DNA from: an uncultured Gemmatimonadota bacterium
Lineage (GTDB): Bacteria > Gemmatimonadota > Gemmatimonadetes > Gemmatimonadales > Gemmatimonadaceae
Assembly (NCBI GenBank): GCA_946478895.1
Contig: CAMLDY010000035.1
Span: 1-24,960 of the forward strand
DNA length: 24,960 nt
Reading direction: 5' to 3'
Made by a program: the position numbers and the translations under genes. Below the pieces are notes generated by a model. That model was given only the letters and a program-made list of their open reading frames with translations, was not told the origin of the DNA and did no database searches. Positions 13,707-21,963 of this stretch are shown here, piece by piece (position 1 is the first letter of the stretch; each line of letters starts with the position of its first letter).

Positions 13707-15844
13707 GCTTGCTGAAGGCGCTGCCCGCTGCGGCGCTCCTGTTTCTGCCCTCGTCGGCCGCAACCGTTCGCTCACTCAGTGTGATCCCGTCGTCAGGGAA
13801 GACTGAGGTGGTGATCGGCGTCAATGCCGGCGTCGAAGTGCAGGACTTCACGCTCGACGCGCCCGCCCGGGTGGTTGTCGATCTGAAAGGAGCCACCCTC
13901 GACATGCCGCACCGCCGCTATGACAAAGAGTCGCGCGGCGGAATCACCAACATCCGCTACTCGCAGTACAGGCCGAACATCGTCCGCATCGTGATCGAGA
14001 TGGATGCCAAGCATCCATACGAGGTGACGCGCACCGACGGTGAGATTCGCGTCGCCGTCACCGGCGGCAAGACTACCGATTTCACGGCGTGGTCGCCGAC
14101 CCCGGGCCGCAAGCCGACCTACGTTGCCACCCGTACACCGACGCCGGCTCGTCTGGCCAGCGCCAACACCGAAGTGAAGGCCGCCGCGGCTCACTCAACT
14201 CCGGTTCCCGCGACACCTGACAAGACAGTCGCGGCCGCAGCCAAGCCGTTGAGCCAGCCGACGCAGGCAGTCGCGCAGGTCGAGACTTCGACGGTGCAGA
14301 ACGAAGTTCAGGATGATCCCGCCCCGCTCGCAGCCGAGATCGCGCCGCGACAGGCGACAACCTACGAGAGGCCCAACCTCGGCTCGACCTACGACAGGCC
14401 GGTCGCGCTGTTCTCGCAGTCACAGCAGTCACAGCAGCCGCCGATCACCGTCACGTTCCAGGACACCGACATTCGTGACGTCATCGCTTCGTTCGCCGCG
14501 TTCTCCGGCCGCACGATCGTGGTCGGCAAGGATGTAACCGGAAGCGTCACCGCCGAAGTGAAGAACCAGCCGTGGGACGTCGCGCTGCGCGCGATTCTCC
14601 AGGGCCAGGGTCTCGCCGCTTCGGAGGATCCAGTCTCCGGCATCATAACTGTCGACAGCTACGCCAACATTCTGAATCGCCAGGCGTCAGAGCCGCTGCA
14701 GACGCAGCTGGTCTCGATCAACTACGCCCGCGCGTCGAATCTCGTCCCGACGATCCAGCAGCTCCTGCAGAAGGATTGTCCGCAGATCCCGACCAGCAAC
14801 AACGTCCCGCAGGCGAATTCGCGGCAGGGTTGCGTTGCCCGCGGCCTCGTCGCCGCTGACAGCACCACCAACACGCTCATCATCACTGAGACGGCATCAC
14901 GCCTCGCCGACGTCCTGCAGTACGTGCACAACCTGGACGTCCGCACCCCGCAGGTCGGCATCAAGGCCAAGATCATCTTCGTCAACAGAACCAATATCGA
15001 AGACATCGGACTGTCGTACGATCTCGGTACCGGCACCGACCAGTTCTTCAGCCAGCTTGTGAAGCGTCCGGACCCGGCGACTCTCAAGCCGATCGACACC
15101 AACGGCGATGGAGTGCCAGACGCGCTTGGCGGCGGCACGCCATTCAACGGCGACAGAATTCTGCTTGGCGGCAACGCCCTGTCGGCGATCGCAAACGCCA
15201 ACGCCCGCGTCGTCAATCCGGCGCTCAGCGTGGTGTTCTCGACCGCGCTTGGCAAGTTCCAGCTCACCAGCTTCCTCGACGCGCTCCAGGAAGTCCGGCT
15301 CGCCGATTTACAGGCGGAGCCGAGCATCGTGACGCTCGACAACAGACAGGCTTCGATCCAGGTCGGTCAGGAAATTCCGATCCGCGTGCTCGACGCGAAC
15401 ACCGCGAACCTGAGTGGCGCGACGACCCCGAACGCGCAGCCGCGCGCGACGGTGCAGATGAAGCAGGTCGGTATCATTCTCACCGTCACCCCGCACATCA
15501 CCAACAATCGGCAGATCTTGCTGTTGTTGCACGCCGAGAACTCCGACGCGCAGCTCGCTGCATCCGACGTCGGGTTCATCTTCGGCAAGCAGTCGGGTGA
15601 CACCCAGCTCCTCGTTGGCGACGGCGAGACCGCTGTGATCGGCGGCCTGACCGTCACGCAGACAACGCAGTCCAAGTCGGGCATTCCGCTGCTCGTCGAC
15701 CTGCCGCTCATCGGCAGGCTGTTCGGCGAGACGCGCACCGACGACGAGAAGCGTGACCTGCTCATTCTTGTCACGCCTCACATCATCGATGACGGCGCGC
15801 CGATTCCAGGCTCGTCGAATCCGAACCCACCAGCCACCCGTTAA
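13703..15844 (+). CDS. pilQ: PilQ, outer-membrane secretin of the type IV pilus
   Basis: A 713-residue secretin. Order: signal peptide (about 1-19), one AMIN domain (about 25-120; FTLDAPARVVVDLKG) for peptidoglycan binding, an Ala/Pro/Thr linker (about 130-245) ending in a Ser/Gln run, the STN/N0 domain (about 246-320; VTFQDTDIRDVI), a secretin N1 domain (about 328-420) and the C-terminal secretin core (about 425-698; VGQEIPIRV near 554, VQMKQVGIILTVTPHI, and GIPLLVDLPLIGRLFG near the end). It forms the gated outer-membrane pore for the pilus. Two oddities: Cys359 and Cys377 in the N1 region could be disulfide-linked, and a DTNGDGVPD loop (465-473) resembles a calcium-binding loop. It starts inside the pilP stop (ATGA). 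Confidence 0.96.
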   Translation: MSLLKALPAAALLFLPSSAATVRSLSVIPSSGKTEVVIGVNAGVEVQDFTLDAPARVVVDLKGATLDMPHRRYDKESRGGITNIRYSQYRPNIVRIVIEMDAKHPYEVTRTDGEIRVAVTGGKTTDFTAWSPTPGRKPTYVATRTPTPARLASANTEVKAAAAHSTPVPATPDKTVAAAAKPLSQPTQAVAQVETSTVQNEVQDDPAPLAAEIAPRQATTYERPNLGSTYDRPVALFSQSQQSQQPPITVTFQDTDIRDVIASFAAFSGRTIVVGKDVTGSVTAEVKNQPWDVALRAILQGQGLAASEDPVSGIITVDSYANILNRQASEPLQTQLVSINYARASNLVPTIQQLLQKDCPQIPTSNNVPQANSRQGCVARGLVAADSTTNTLIITETASRLADVLQYVHNLDVRTPQVGIKAKIIFVNRTNIEDIGLSYDLGTGTDQFFSQLVKRPDPATLKPIDTNGDGVPDALGGGTPFNGDRILLGGNALSAIANANARVVNPALSVVFSTALGKFQLTSFLDALQEVRLADLQAEPSIVTLDNRQASIQVGQEIPIRVLDANTANLSGATTPNAQPRATVQMKQVGIILTVTPHITNNRQILLLLHAENSDAQLAASDVGFIFGKQSGDTQLLVGDGETAVIGGLTVTQTTQSKSGIPLLVDLPLIGRLFGETRTDDEKRDLLILVTPHIIDDGAPIPGSSNPNPPATR

Positions 15845-15855
15845 AGGTGACTCGT

Positions 15856-18306
15856 ATGCATAAAGCACTTGTTCGTGGGCTCAACCGCGGCCTCAGATGG
15901 GCCGCGGTTGCAGCATCGATCTCACTTGCTGTCGCTGCCTGCAACGACAACACATCGATCGATCCGCAGCGCGATCGCATTCCGCCGACGCTCGACCTCA
16001 CCGCACTCGGTGGACGGGCGGACACGGTCATCGCGTTCACGACCCAGGCCAAGGACAACCTCGGCCTCAAGACCATCCACGTGCAGGCAATCGGTGCGGT
16101 CGGATTCGTCTACGACACGGTGTTCACGAGCGCAGTCACGGACATTCAGCTGCCGTTTACGCTCTTCTCGTCGCGCAGCGTCCCGCCGGGCACCCCGGTG
16201 ACGATCACCGCGACGGCATTCGACGGCGCCGGCAATTCATCGGGCGTCGATACACTGATCATGGCGACCGGCAACCTGCCGCCGCCGGAAGTTCGCATCC
16301 TGAGCCCGTTCTCGGGTAGCTCCGCGGTCGTCGGCAAGTCGATTCTGGTGACGGTGATGGGCAAGACGGCGACGAAGGTGATGTCGCTCGGGCTCAATTC
16401 CACGGGCCCGGTCGTGCGCAACGATTCGGCCCTGTTCTCGAGCCCGCTCAGCGATTCGACAACCATGCAGGACACCATCGCGATTCCGGCGAACGCAACT
16501 CCGGGAACGCTGACGATCACGCCGTTCCTGCGCGATTCGCTCGGGCAGCGCGCGACGGGTCCGTCGATCACGATCAACGTCCAGACGGCGGCGCAGATCA
16601 ACTCGGTGCCTGTCGTTAACCAGTACTGCGTCGGCAACTCGGCGTTCGACAACGCCTGCGGTCACGCCAAGCGCGTGGAAGTCACCGATACCGTGCACGT
16701 CGAAGCCGACGATCCGAGCGGCATCAGTCAGCTCGGCTACGAGGTCAGAAGCACTCCGGGTGGGCCGATCGACGACACCCAGACCTTCGCATCGTCGGGT
16801 CAGCTGACGTTCCAGCCGCACACCTTCAAGATGAATCTGCCGTACACGAACTTCCCGACGATCGCCTACATCCAGGTGTTCGCCCAGAATTCGAACGGCG
16901 TCAGAGCCTACGCGAAGCTTGCAAGCGGTGTGGACCGCATCGACACCGTTACAGTCGTGGCCGGAGTGACCCGTCCGCTGCCGTTTGGCGGCCAGGTAGC
17001 CGACGCGCTGTACCACGCCGGCAAGGACCGCCTGTACCTCACCAACATCGCGAGAAACCAGGTCGAGGTCTTCAACCTCTCGGATTCCTCGTTCAAGACG
17101 CCGATCATCGTCGGCTCGCGCCCGTGGGGAATCACGGGGTGGCCGCGCGACCGCAACGGCACGATGGGCGACACGCTGCTGGTTGCAAACTCGGGTGGCA
17201 CGCAGATCAGCTACGTCGATCTGAACACCGGTCTGGCCGGTGGCAGCGGATCGGAAGTGTTCCGCTACATGCTGCCGAACATCATCGTCTACACGATCAC
17301 GACGACGACGTCCGCGACGAGCGGCTTGCCGATTCGCGTTCGCACCAAGTATGACTTCAGCGATCGCCCACAGTACATCGGCGCGACTTGTATAGCGCCG
17401 GCCGGAAGCTGCACACCGGGCTCGGGTGGCGAAGTAGTCCTGACATACTCGACCACGCCGACACCGGGACAGCCCGGTCCGTTCTCGAGCCGAAACGGCA
17501 CGCTTCGCTGGGAGAACCTGACCAGGGGCGTGACGGCAGGCGGTCCGCTCGATCGTCACGTGTCGCACTACTTCTACGAGCAGGCGATCGGACAGACCGG
17601 CGCCCGCGGCGACACCCTGGAAATCGTGAGATACGATGCCATCACTCGCGACTCCGTGACGCTCGTTCCGTTCATCGACCCGGTGACGCTCCAGTCGACG
17701 GTCGTCCGAATCCAGGAGCTCGCGTTCCGCGACACAACCTTCGTGCGCAACTCCGGCAACTTCCGGCGCGCCGTGTTCGGTGAGGGCGGTAGCGTAATCA
17801 ACAGCCGCGCCATTATGTATGATGTGGATACGGGTTTCGATCCGACTTACTGGTGGATCGACAGGGGCGTCTCCCCCGCCGCTGACGTCACCGACTTCAT
17901 CGCCAGCACATCGGCGACGATGCAGGGCGTTGCGATAAACTTCGACGGAAGTCTGTCGGCGATCCGTGCCGATTCGACCTACCTATTGAACCCGAACCTG
18001 AGACTGATGGGCGAGTTGGGCACGACAGCTACCAACGCCGGCCTCGACTTCCATCCCCGGAATGACGCTACGAAAGCCCCGCTCAACACGCGGCTAGCCT
18101 TCGCCGCGTCGTCCGAGCCGCTGATCGAGATCTACGACACCAACTGCTACCTGAAGGTGGGGTCGATCCCGATCAAGGACCCCATCATCGGCCCGATCAA
18201 GGCGGCGTTGCAGGCCGCCACAGGCCAGCTTGTACTCGTCGGCGCGACGTCGCGAGGAGTGGTGATCGCGCAGCTCCCCAATACGTTCACTACGACTTGT
18301 CCGTAA
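15856..18306 (+). CDS. Large lipoprotein at the end of the pilM operon, Ig-like and propeller-like
   Basis: An 816-residue exported lipoprotein of unknown function. The ATG at 15856 is preferred over an in-frame GTG at 15847 because AAAGG (15843-15847) lies 8 bases before it. The signal ends in LAVAAC (Cys29). Residues about 38-130 and 135-230 look like two bacterial Ig-like beta domains (for example PVTITATAFDGAGNSS; PEVRILSPFSGSS), and about 240-360 a third. From about 378 the sequence has YVTN/propeller-like strands (DRLYLTNIARNQVEVFNL; DTLLVANSGGTQISYVDL), and propeller-like repeats return near the C-terminus (EPLIEIYDTNC; GQLVLVGATSRGVVIAQL). The start is 12 bases after the pilQ stop with no terminator between, so it is part of the pilMNOPQ transcript. 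A terminator follows it. It may be a surface or periplasmic pilus accessory; that role is inferred from position only. Confidence 0.82.
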   Translation: MHKALVRGLNRGLRWAAVAASISLAVAACNDNTSIDPQRDRIPPTLDLTALGGRADTVIAFTTQAKDNLGLKTIHVQAIGAVGFVYDTVFTSAVTDIQLPFTLFSSRSVPPGTPVTITATAFDGAGNSSGVDTLIMATGNLPPPEVRILSPFSGSSAVVGKSILVTVMGKTATKVMSLGLNSTGPVVRNDSALFSSPLSDSTTMQDTIAIPANATPGTLTITPFLRDSLGQRATGPSITINVQTAAQINSVPVVNQYCVGNSAFDNACGHAKRVEVTDTVHVEADDPSGISQLGYEVRSTPGGPIDDTQTFASSGQLTFQPHTFKMNLPYTNFPTIAYIQVFAQNSNGVRAYAKLASGVDRIDTVTVVAGVTRPLPFGGQVADALYHAGKDRLYLTNIARNQVEVFNLSDSSFKTPIIVGSRPWGITGWPRDRNGTMGDTLLVANSGGTQISYVDLNTGLAGGSGSEVFRYMLPNIIVYTITTTTSATSGLPIRVRTKYDFSDRPQYIGATCIAPAGSCTPGSGGEVVLTYSTTPTPGQPGPFSSRNGTLRWENLTRGVTAGGPLDRHVSHYFYEQAIGQTGARGDTLEIVRYDAITRDSVTLVPFIDPVTLQSTVVRIQELAFRDTTFVRNSGNFRRAVFGEGGSVINSRAIMYDVDTGFDPTYWWIDRGVSPAADVTDFIASTSATMQGVAINFDGSLSAIRADSTYLLNPNLRLMGELGTTATNAGLDFHPRNDATKAPLNTRLAFAASSEPLIEIYDTNCYLKVGSIPIKDPIIGPIKAALQAATGQLVLVGATSRGVVIAQLPNTFTTTCP

Positions 18307-18320
18307 TTGCCCGTTAACAC

Positions 18321-18352
18321 AAAAACCCGGCCAGCTTGGCCGGGTTTTTTTT
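18321..18352 (+). terminator. Strong bidirectional intrinsic terminator
   Basis: CCCGGCCA (18326-18333), loop GCT and TGGCCGGG (18337-18344) make a perfect 8-bp stem followed by eight T (18345-18352), ending the pilM-to-lipoprotein operon. On the opposite strand the same stem is followed by five T (A-run 18321-18325), and it lies 24 bases after the stop of the convergent gene at 18376, so it can serve both directions. Confidence 0.93.
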
Positions 18353-18375
18353 GGCTCTGTTGACGCATTGTAGAA

Positions 18376-18798
18376 TCACATTCTTAATACCGCCTTATAT
18401 GCCCATAACGGACTAAGAAAGATCACCCAATAGGCCGGTTGGTTTGGAGTGCTTCGATCCATTGCCGCGAACGAGCTCCCGATTTTGAATACGTAAAGCG
18501 GTTCCGGCCAGACCGCCGGAATGGTTGCATTCGGATTCCAGACGTGTAGGAGAGAGTCTAACGCTTGTCCAGCTCGGGCGCACACGGCAGAGTCGGATAC
18601 AAGCACAATCTCGGACAAGGACACTAGCGGGATCCCAAAATCCGACCGGATTTGGGTCATCCTCTGCGCAGTATCCATCATTCCACTAATCTGATAAATC
18701 ACACGGGCACTTTCGTCGTCGGGTGCGTGGCAAGTGGCTTGCGCGGCTGCTGATCGCCCGAGAATAATTGCCGCAAGAAGAATAGAGATCGAGCGCAT
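18376..18798 (-). CDS. Small secreted protein of unknown function
   Basis: I do not recognise this family. From the ATG at 18798 it is 140 residues with a clear type I signal peptide (MRSISILLAAIILG..., cleavage near AAAQA, about 21). The mature protein has Cys23 and Cys73, which could pair. It looks like a compact alpha/beta domain (helix VIYQISGMMDTAQRM, then strands SEIVLVSDS and PLYVFKIG) ending in an aromatic-rich tail (YWVIFLSPLWAYK). The frame stays open upstream to an ATG at 18846, but that start would put 16 residues before the signal peptide; no well-spaced Shine-Dalgarno favours either (GAGGGG is 16 bases before 18798). It lies 66 bases downstream of the lipoprotein gene on the same strand and may share its transcript. 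Confidence 0.62.
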   Translation of the reverse strand: MRSISILLAAIILGRSAAAQATCHAPDDESARVIYQISGMMDTAQRMTQIRSDFGIPLVSLSEIVLVSDSAVCARAGQALDSLLHVWNPNATIPAVWPEPLYVFKIGSSFAAMDRSTPNQPAYWVIFLSPLWAYKAVLRM

Positions 18799-18864
18799 AT
18801 AGGAGATGTACGAGCCCCTCAAGGGTTTATTGTGGGAAGATTGCATGAGCCAACGAGCCTGCTT

Positions 18865-20424
18865 TTAACTCTTGTATTTTTTGACCCAACTGCATTTTCG
18901 CGCAGCTGGGCTTTCCGCCGCTGCGAGCCTTCCGACCGGCCACGCTTTATGAGGCCCCCGCAAGCTCCCCGTCATCGGATCATCGAGACGCAACGCGTAA
19001 CCGTAGTCGGTCATAATGAACAAGGGCATGCCGTTTGACTCCACCCAGCGCCAGTCATCGTCGCTCCCGCCATAGGTCGCGTCCTCTTTCGATTGGCGAA
19101 TCGTCGGGCGAGGTTGCCCATTTTCGTCCACATCCCCGGGAAATTGTGCAGCGCGCACCAATACACCTTTGGTATTGTAGGCGCTGTCACATCCATACAT
19201 CTGCTCAAACCACTGCGAGGGGTGCACATGCACACCAGCGACAGGAATTGCACCTGGCACCGGTGCCGCCGAGGCGTCAAACGCCGACTGCGGGAGGTTT
19301 GCGTGGCAGGCTGTGGATGATGGGTCATCGTATGGTACAAACTGGTAGCCACCTCCGTTCGGAAGCTTCCACAAAACTCCGGGAGTTTCGTTTTTCCACC
19401 CCTTGGGGTTGCTCGAGTTCCATCCCGCTGTCGGTGACGAATCTGGATTCGCAAGGCCGAGAGCCTCTAAGAGCTCGGCGCGGGCCGAAAAGTCGTTCGC
19501 TGTGTCGTTTGCGATGAAGTCGGCTGGATTCACAAAGCACTGAATCGAGATCGACGCCGTCTGGGTATATCCGCCGGCAAAGCCGGAGACTACCATCCGA
19601 CCCGCTTCCTGAGGCGTAAACACGCACTTACGCGTCGGCGCGACCCCTGATGGGTAGAGGCAGGTTGGCCCAGACGTCACGGTGGCCCGCGTTGAGTCGG
19701 CGCCTGTCCACGCCCATGAGGTTACCTCGAACGTAAAGGGCTGGCGACCCCCCTGAACGGTTAGGGAATCCGGATTCAGGAAGCCAGTGAAGGTTACCGG
19801 TGTCGTAGTGGCGGCGAAATTCACGACCTGCACGGACGCCTTCTCCTTGAGTGCGACTGGTACCGGTCTCAGCCGGACGGACTGCGAGCCACTTACCGTG
19901 TGGCAAACGGCGTTACCCCACGGATCGCAGTCGTAAGACCACTGATATGGGGCCGGGCCGCGCATCACCTTTACGTTTGCCCCTACTATTTTGGAAATAT
20001 TTACCTGCTGAGCCTGGCCGCAAAAGCCGAAGTTGCCACCGTTGAATACTGCGCCGATAACGGAGAGATTCATGGCACATCCCGTATCTTGGCGTCCATC
20101 TACAACTCCCGTCGCAGTGACATCACTTCTGCCGGGATATTGGTAATACGAGCTCGTGCCCTGAGCTGGCGGTAACGATGTAAAGGCAACGTTGCCGGTG
20201 ACCTCCAGCGTGACCCACGTCTCATATGGAAAGTTGAAGAGAATGGCGTTGTCCCTCCAATTGGCACCGATTTGGGAGGTGACATCGGGAGGTGTCACGT
20301 TTTTTTTCACCGCGGTGGGTACGTCAAGTCCGGGGGGTCGCGGCGCCATTGCATCGGAGCAAGCGACTATACTGACCAGGACGCTCGAAAGAACTGCTGG
20401 ACCCGCGAGTTTTCTCATTGGCAT
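18865..20424 (-). CDS. Secreted lipoprotein with C-terminal JAB/JAMM-like domain (putative)
   Basis: A 519-residue protein from the ATG at 20424, chosen because it starts a lipoprotein signal (MPMRKLAG... lipobox IVAC, Cys22); the open frame continues to 20604 but that part is not signal-like. The middle (about 60-300) is rich in beta-strand-like and Cys-containing segments, with an Ig-like stretch near 205-290 (NPDSLTVQGGRQPFTFEV). The C-terminal ~170 residues have the pattern VHVHP (His399, His401), then GGSDDDW (Ser454, Asp457), then PLFIMTDYGYALRLD. HxHP...SxxD followed by a strand like this is the metal-site pattern of JAB/MPN-fold domains, such as DUF4329-type domains in secreted RHS-like proteins. 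The spacing between HxH and SxxD is about 50 residues, far longer than the canonical 7, and I cannot place the catalytic Glu. A DVDENG calcium-loop-like motif lies in that insert. The function is a hypothesis. Confidence 0.6.
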   Translation of the reverse strand: MPMRKLAGPAVLSSVLVSIVACSDAMAPRPPGLDVPTAVKKNVTPPDVTSQIGANWRDNAILFNFPYETWVTLEVTGNVAFTSLPPAQGTSSYYQYPGRSDVTATGVVDGRQDTGCAMNLSVIGAVFNGGNFGFCGQAQQVNISKIVGANVKVMRGPAPYQWSYDCDPWGNAVCHTVSGSQSVRLRPVPVALKEKASVQVVNFAATTTPVTFTGFLNPDSLTVQGGRQPFTFEVTSWAWTGADSTRATVTSGPTCLYPSGVAPTRKCVFTPQEAGRMVVSGFAGGYTQTASISIQCFVNPADFIANDTANDFSARAELLEALGLANPDSSPTAGWNSSNPKGWKNETPGVLWKLPNGGGYQFVPYDDPSSTACHANLPQSAFDASAAPVPGAIPVAGVHVHPSQWFEQMYGCDSAYNTKGVLVRAAQFPGDVDENGQPRPTIRQSKEDATYGGSDDDWRWVESNGMPLFIMTDYGYALRLDDPMTGSLRGPHKAWPVGRLAAAESPAARKCSWVKKYKS

Positions 20425-20775
20425 TGTCTGGTTAAGGTTGGCGGCAAATCGGAGAATGGGTGGCAACTCCACCAAGCATGAACGTCGATCTGCGCCCAAC
20501 ATATGCCCAAACAAGTCGGCGAGAAATGTATGTTTCTTCTCAAAATATGTCGTTTTCTTATCAGTGGGATCCACTGTACAGGTGACTGACGCGTGAATTG
20601 ACACCGTTACGCGCTTGCCTGCCCTGGTCGTCGTAAGCCTTCCGCTCCCGAGGAAACACGAACGAGAGACGCATTCTTAACAAGGTGAACAATTACGGTG
20701 CGCGCCGGCCAAGCTCGGTTAGCTTTGCCGTTCCAGGGGTTGTAATAGAAGGACTGCGCAGTTCTTTTTGGACCA
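20425..20775. promoter_or_regulatory. Divergent intergenic region between the lipoprotein gene and aroC
   Basis: This stretch of 351 bases carries no supported gene. It includes a markedly AT-rich block (20521-20560, 11 G/C of 40), a likely promoter or leader for the minus-strand lipoprotein gene, and an inverted repeat CAGTGG-GAT-CCACTG (20562-20576), a possible operator. For aroC, TTAGCT (about 20718) and GTAATA 17 bases later form only a weak sigma70-like pair. The Shine-Dalgarno sequence of aroC is poor (GGA a few bases before the ATG). An open frame continues through 20425-20604 into the lipoprotein gene but looks non-coding. Confidence 0.4.
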
Positions 20776-21963
20776 ATGCTCCGCTTCACCACCGCCGGCG
20801 AATCCCACGGTCCCGCCCTCATCTCGATCCTCGAGGGAATGGTCGCCGGGCTGCCGCTCCTGGCCGCCGACGTCGATGTCGAGCTGACCCGCCGCCAGCA
20901 GGGCTACGGTCGCGGCAGACGCATGAAGATCGAGTCCGACCACATCGAGTTCCTCTCCGGCGTCCGCGGCGGCCAAACCCTCGGCTCGCCGATCGCGATG
21001 ATCATCCACAATCGCGACTGGAAGAACTGGCAGGAGATCATGGATCCGGCGCCGCGCGAAGGCGATCCCGATCGCAAGCGAACGGTGACGCGCCCCAGAC
21101 CCGGGCACGTCGATCTCTCCGGCATGCTCAAGTACGATCGCGACGACGCGCGCGACGTGCTCGAGCGCGCGTCCGCTCGTGAGACCACCGCGCGGGTAGC
21201 CGCTGGCGCGATCTGCAGGAAATTCCTGCGCGAGTTCGACATCACCATCGGCAGTCACATCGTGCACCTCGGCGGCGTCGACGCCAAACGGCCCGACAAA
21301 ATGCCTGCCGATCTCAACGCCGCCAGCGACCGCTCCCAGCTCCGCACGCTTGACCCAGACGCCGAGTCCGAGATGATCGCCCGCATCGACACAGCGAAGG
21401 CAGACGGCAACACCCTCGGCGGCATTGCGGAGATCATTTGTAACGGTGTCCCGGTCGGGCTAGGCTCCCACGTCTCGTGGGACAGGAAGATCGACGGCCG
21501 GCTCGCGGCAGCGCTGATGTCGATTCCCGCAGTCAAAGCGGTTGAGATCGGGCTCGGGCTCCAGGCCGCAAAGCAAAAAGGCTCCGAGGTCCACGACGAG
21601 ATCGACGCCGACGAGAAAAACGCGCGTGCCGGCCGAGTGAGACGCCGCACCAACAACGCCGGCGGCATGGAGGGCGGCATCACCAATGGCGAGCAGATCG
21701 TCCTCCGCGCCGCGATGAAGCCGATCAGCACCCTCATGCGACCGCTCGGCACCATCGAGATGAAAACCCGGGAGCCCGCGCAGGCGGTCGCGGAACGAAG
21801 TGATGTCACCGCCGTTCCGGCGATGGGAGTGATTGCTGAAGCAATGACAGCATTCACCATCGCCCAGGCGTTCCTCGAAAAATTCGGCGGCGACTCGCTC
21901 GGCGAGACGCGTCGGAACTTCGAGAGCTACCTTTCCGGGCTCAGTGGCAGAAAGGGACGCTGA
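20776..21963 (+). CDS. aroC: Chorismate synthase
   Basis: A 395-residue enzyme that converts 5-enolpyruvylshikimate-3-phosphate to chorismate with reduced FMN, the last step of the shikimate pathway. All family signatures are visible: GESHGPAL at 8-15, GYGRGRRM, the segment GVRGGQTLGSPIA, YDRDDARDVLERASARETTARVA (fragments around 120-140), and RTNNAGGMEGGITNG (about 290-305) with the active-site Arg/His region. Length is that of the longer bacterial type. The start at 20776 gives the conserved MLRFTTAGESHG beginning. It overlaps the aroK start by 20 bases and leads a plus-strand operon aroC-aroK-smg-topA. Confidence 0.97.
   Translation: MLRFTTAGESHGPALISILEGMVAGLPLLAADVDVELTRRQQGYGRGRRMKIESDHIEFLSGVRGGQTLGSPIAMIIHNRDWKNWQEIMDPAPREGDPDRKRTVTRPRPGHVDLSGMLKYDRDDARDVLERASARETTARVAAGAICRKFLREFDITIGSHIVHLGGVDAKRPDKMPADLNAASDRSQLRTLDPDAESEMIARIDTAKADGNTLGGIAEIICNGVPVGLGSHVSWDRKIDGRLAAALMSIPAVKAVEIGLGLQAAKQKGSEVHDEIDADEKNARAGRVRRRTNNAGGMEGGITNGEQIVLRAAMKPISTLMRPLGTIEMKTREPAQAVAERSDVTAVPAMGVIAEAMTAFTIAQAFLEKFGGDSLGETRRNFESYLSGLSGRKGR

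Noticed and set aside
14417..14437. Short tandem CAGTCACAG repeat in pilQ
   Set aside because: Two copies only, encoding the Ser/Gln linker before the STN domain; not a CRISPR or mobile repeat.
16237..17568. A 443-codon minus-strand open frame opposite the large pilus-operon lipoprotein
   Set aside because: Arg-rich composition without motifs; the plus strand has a Shine-Dalgarno, a lipobox and Ig-like sequence.
18359..18388. TTGACG followed by a TTAATA-like box on the plus strand after the terminator
   Set aside because: It points into the 3' end of a minus-strand gene with no plus-strand gene downstream; probably chance.
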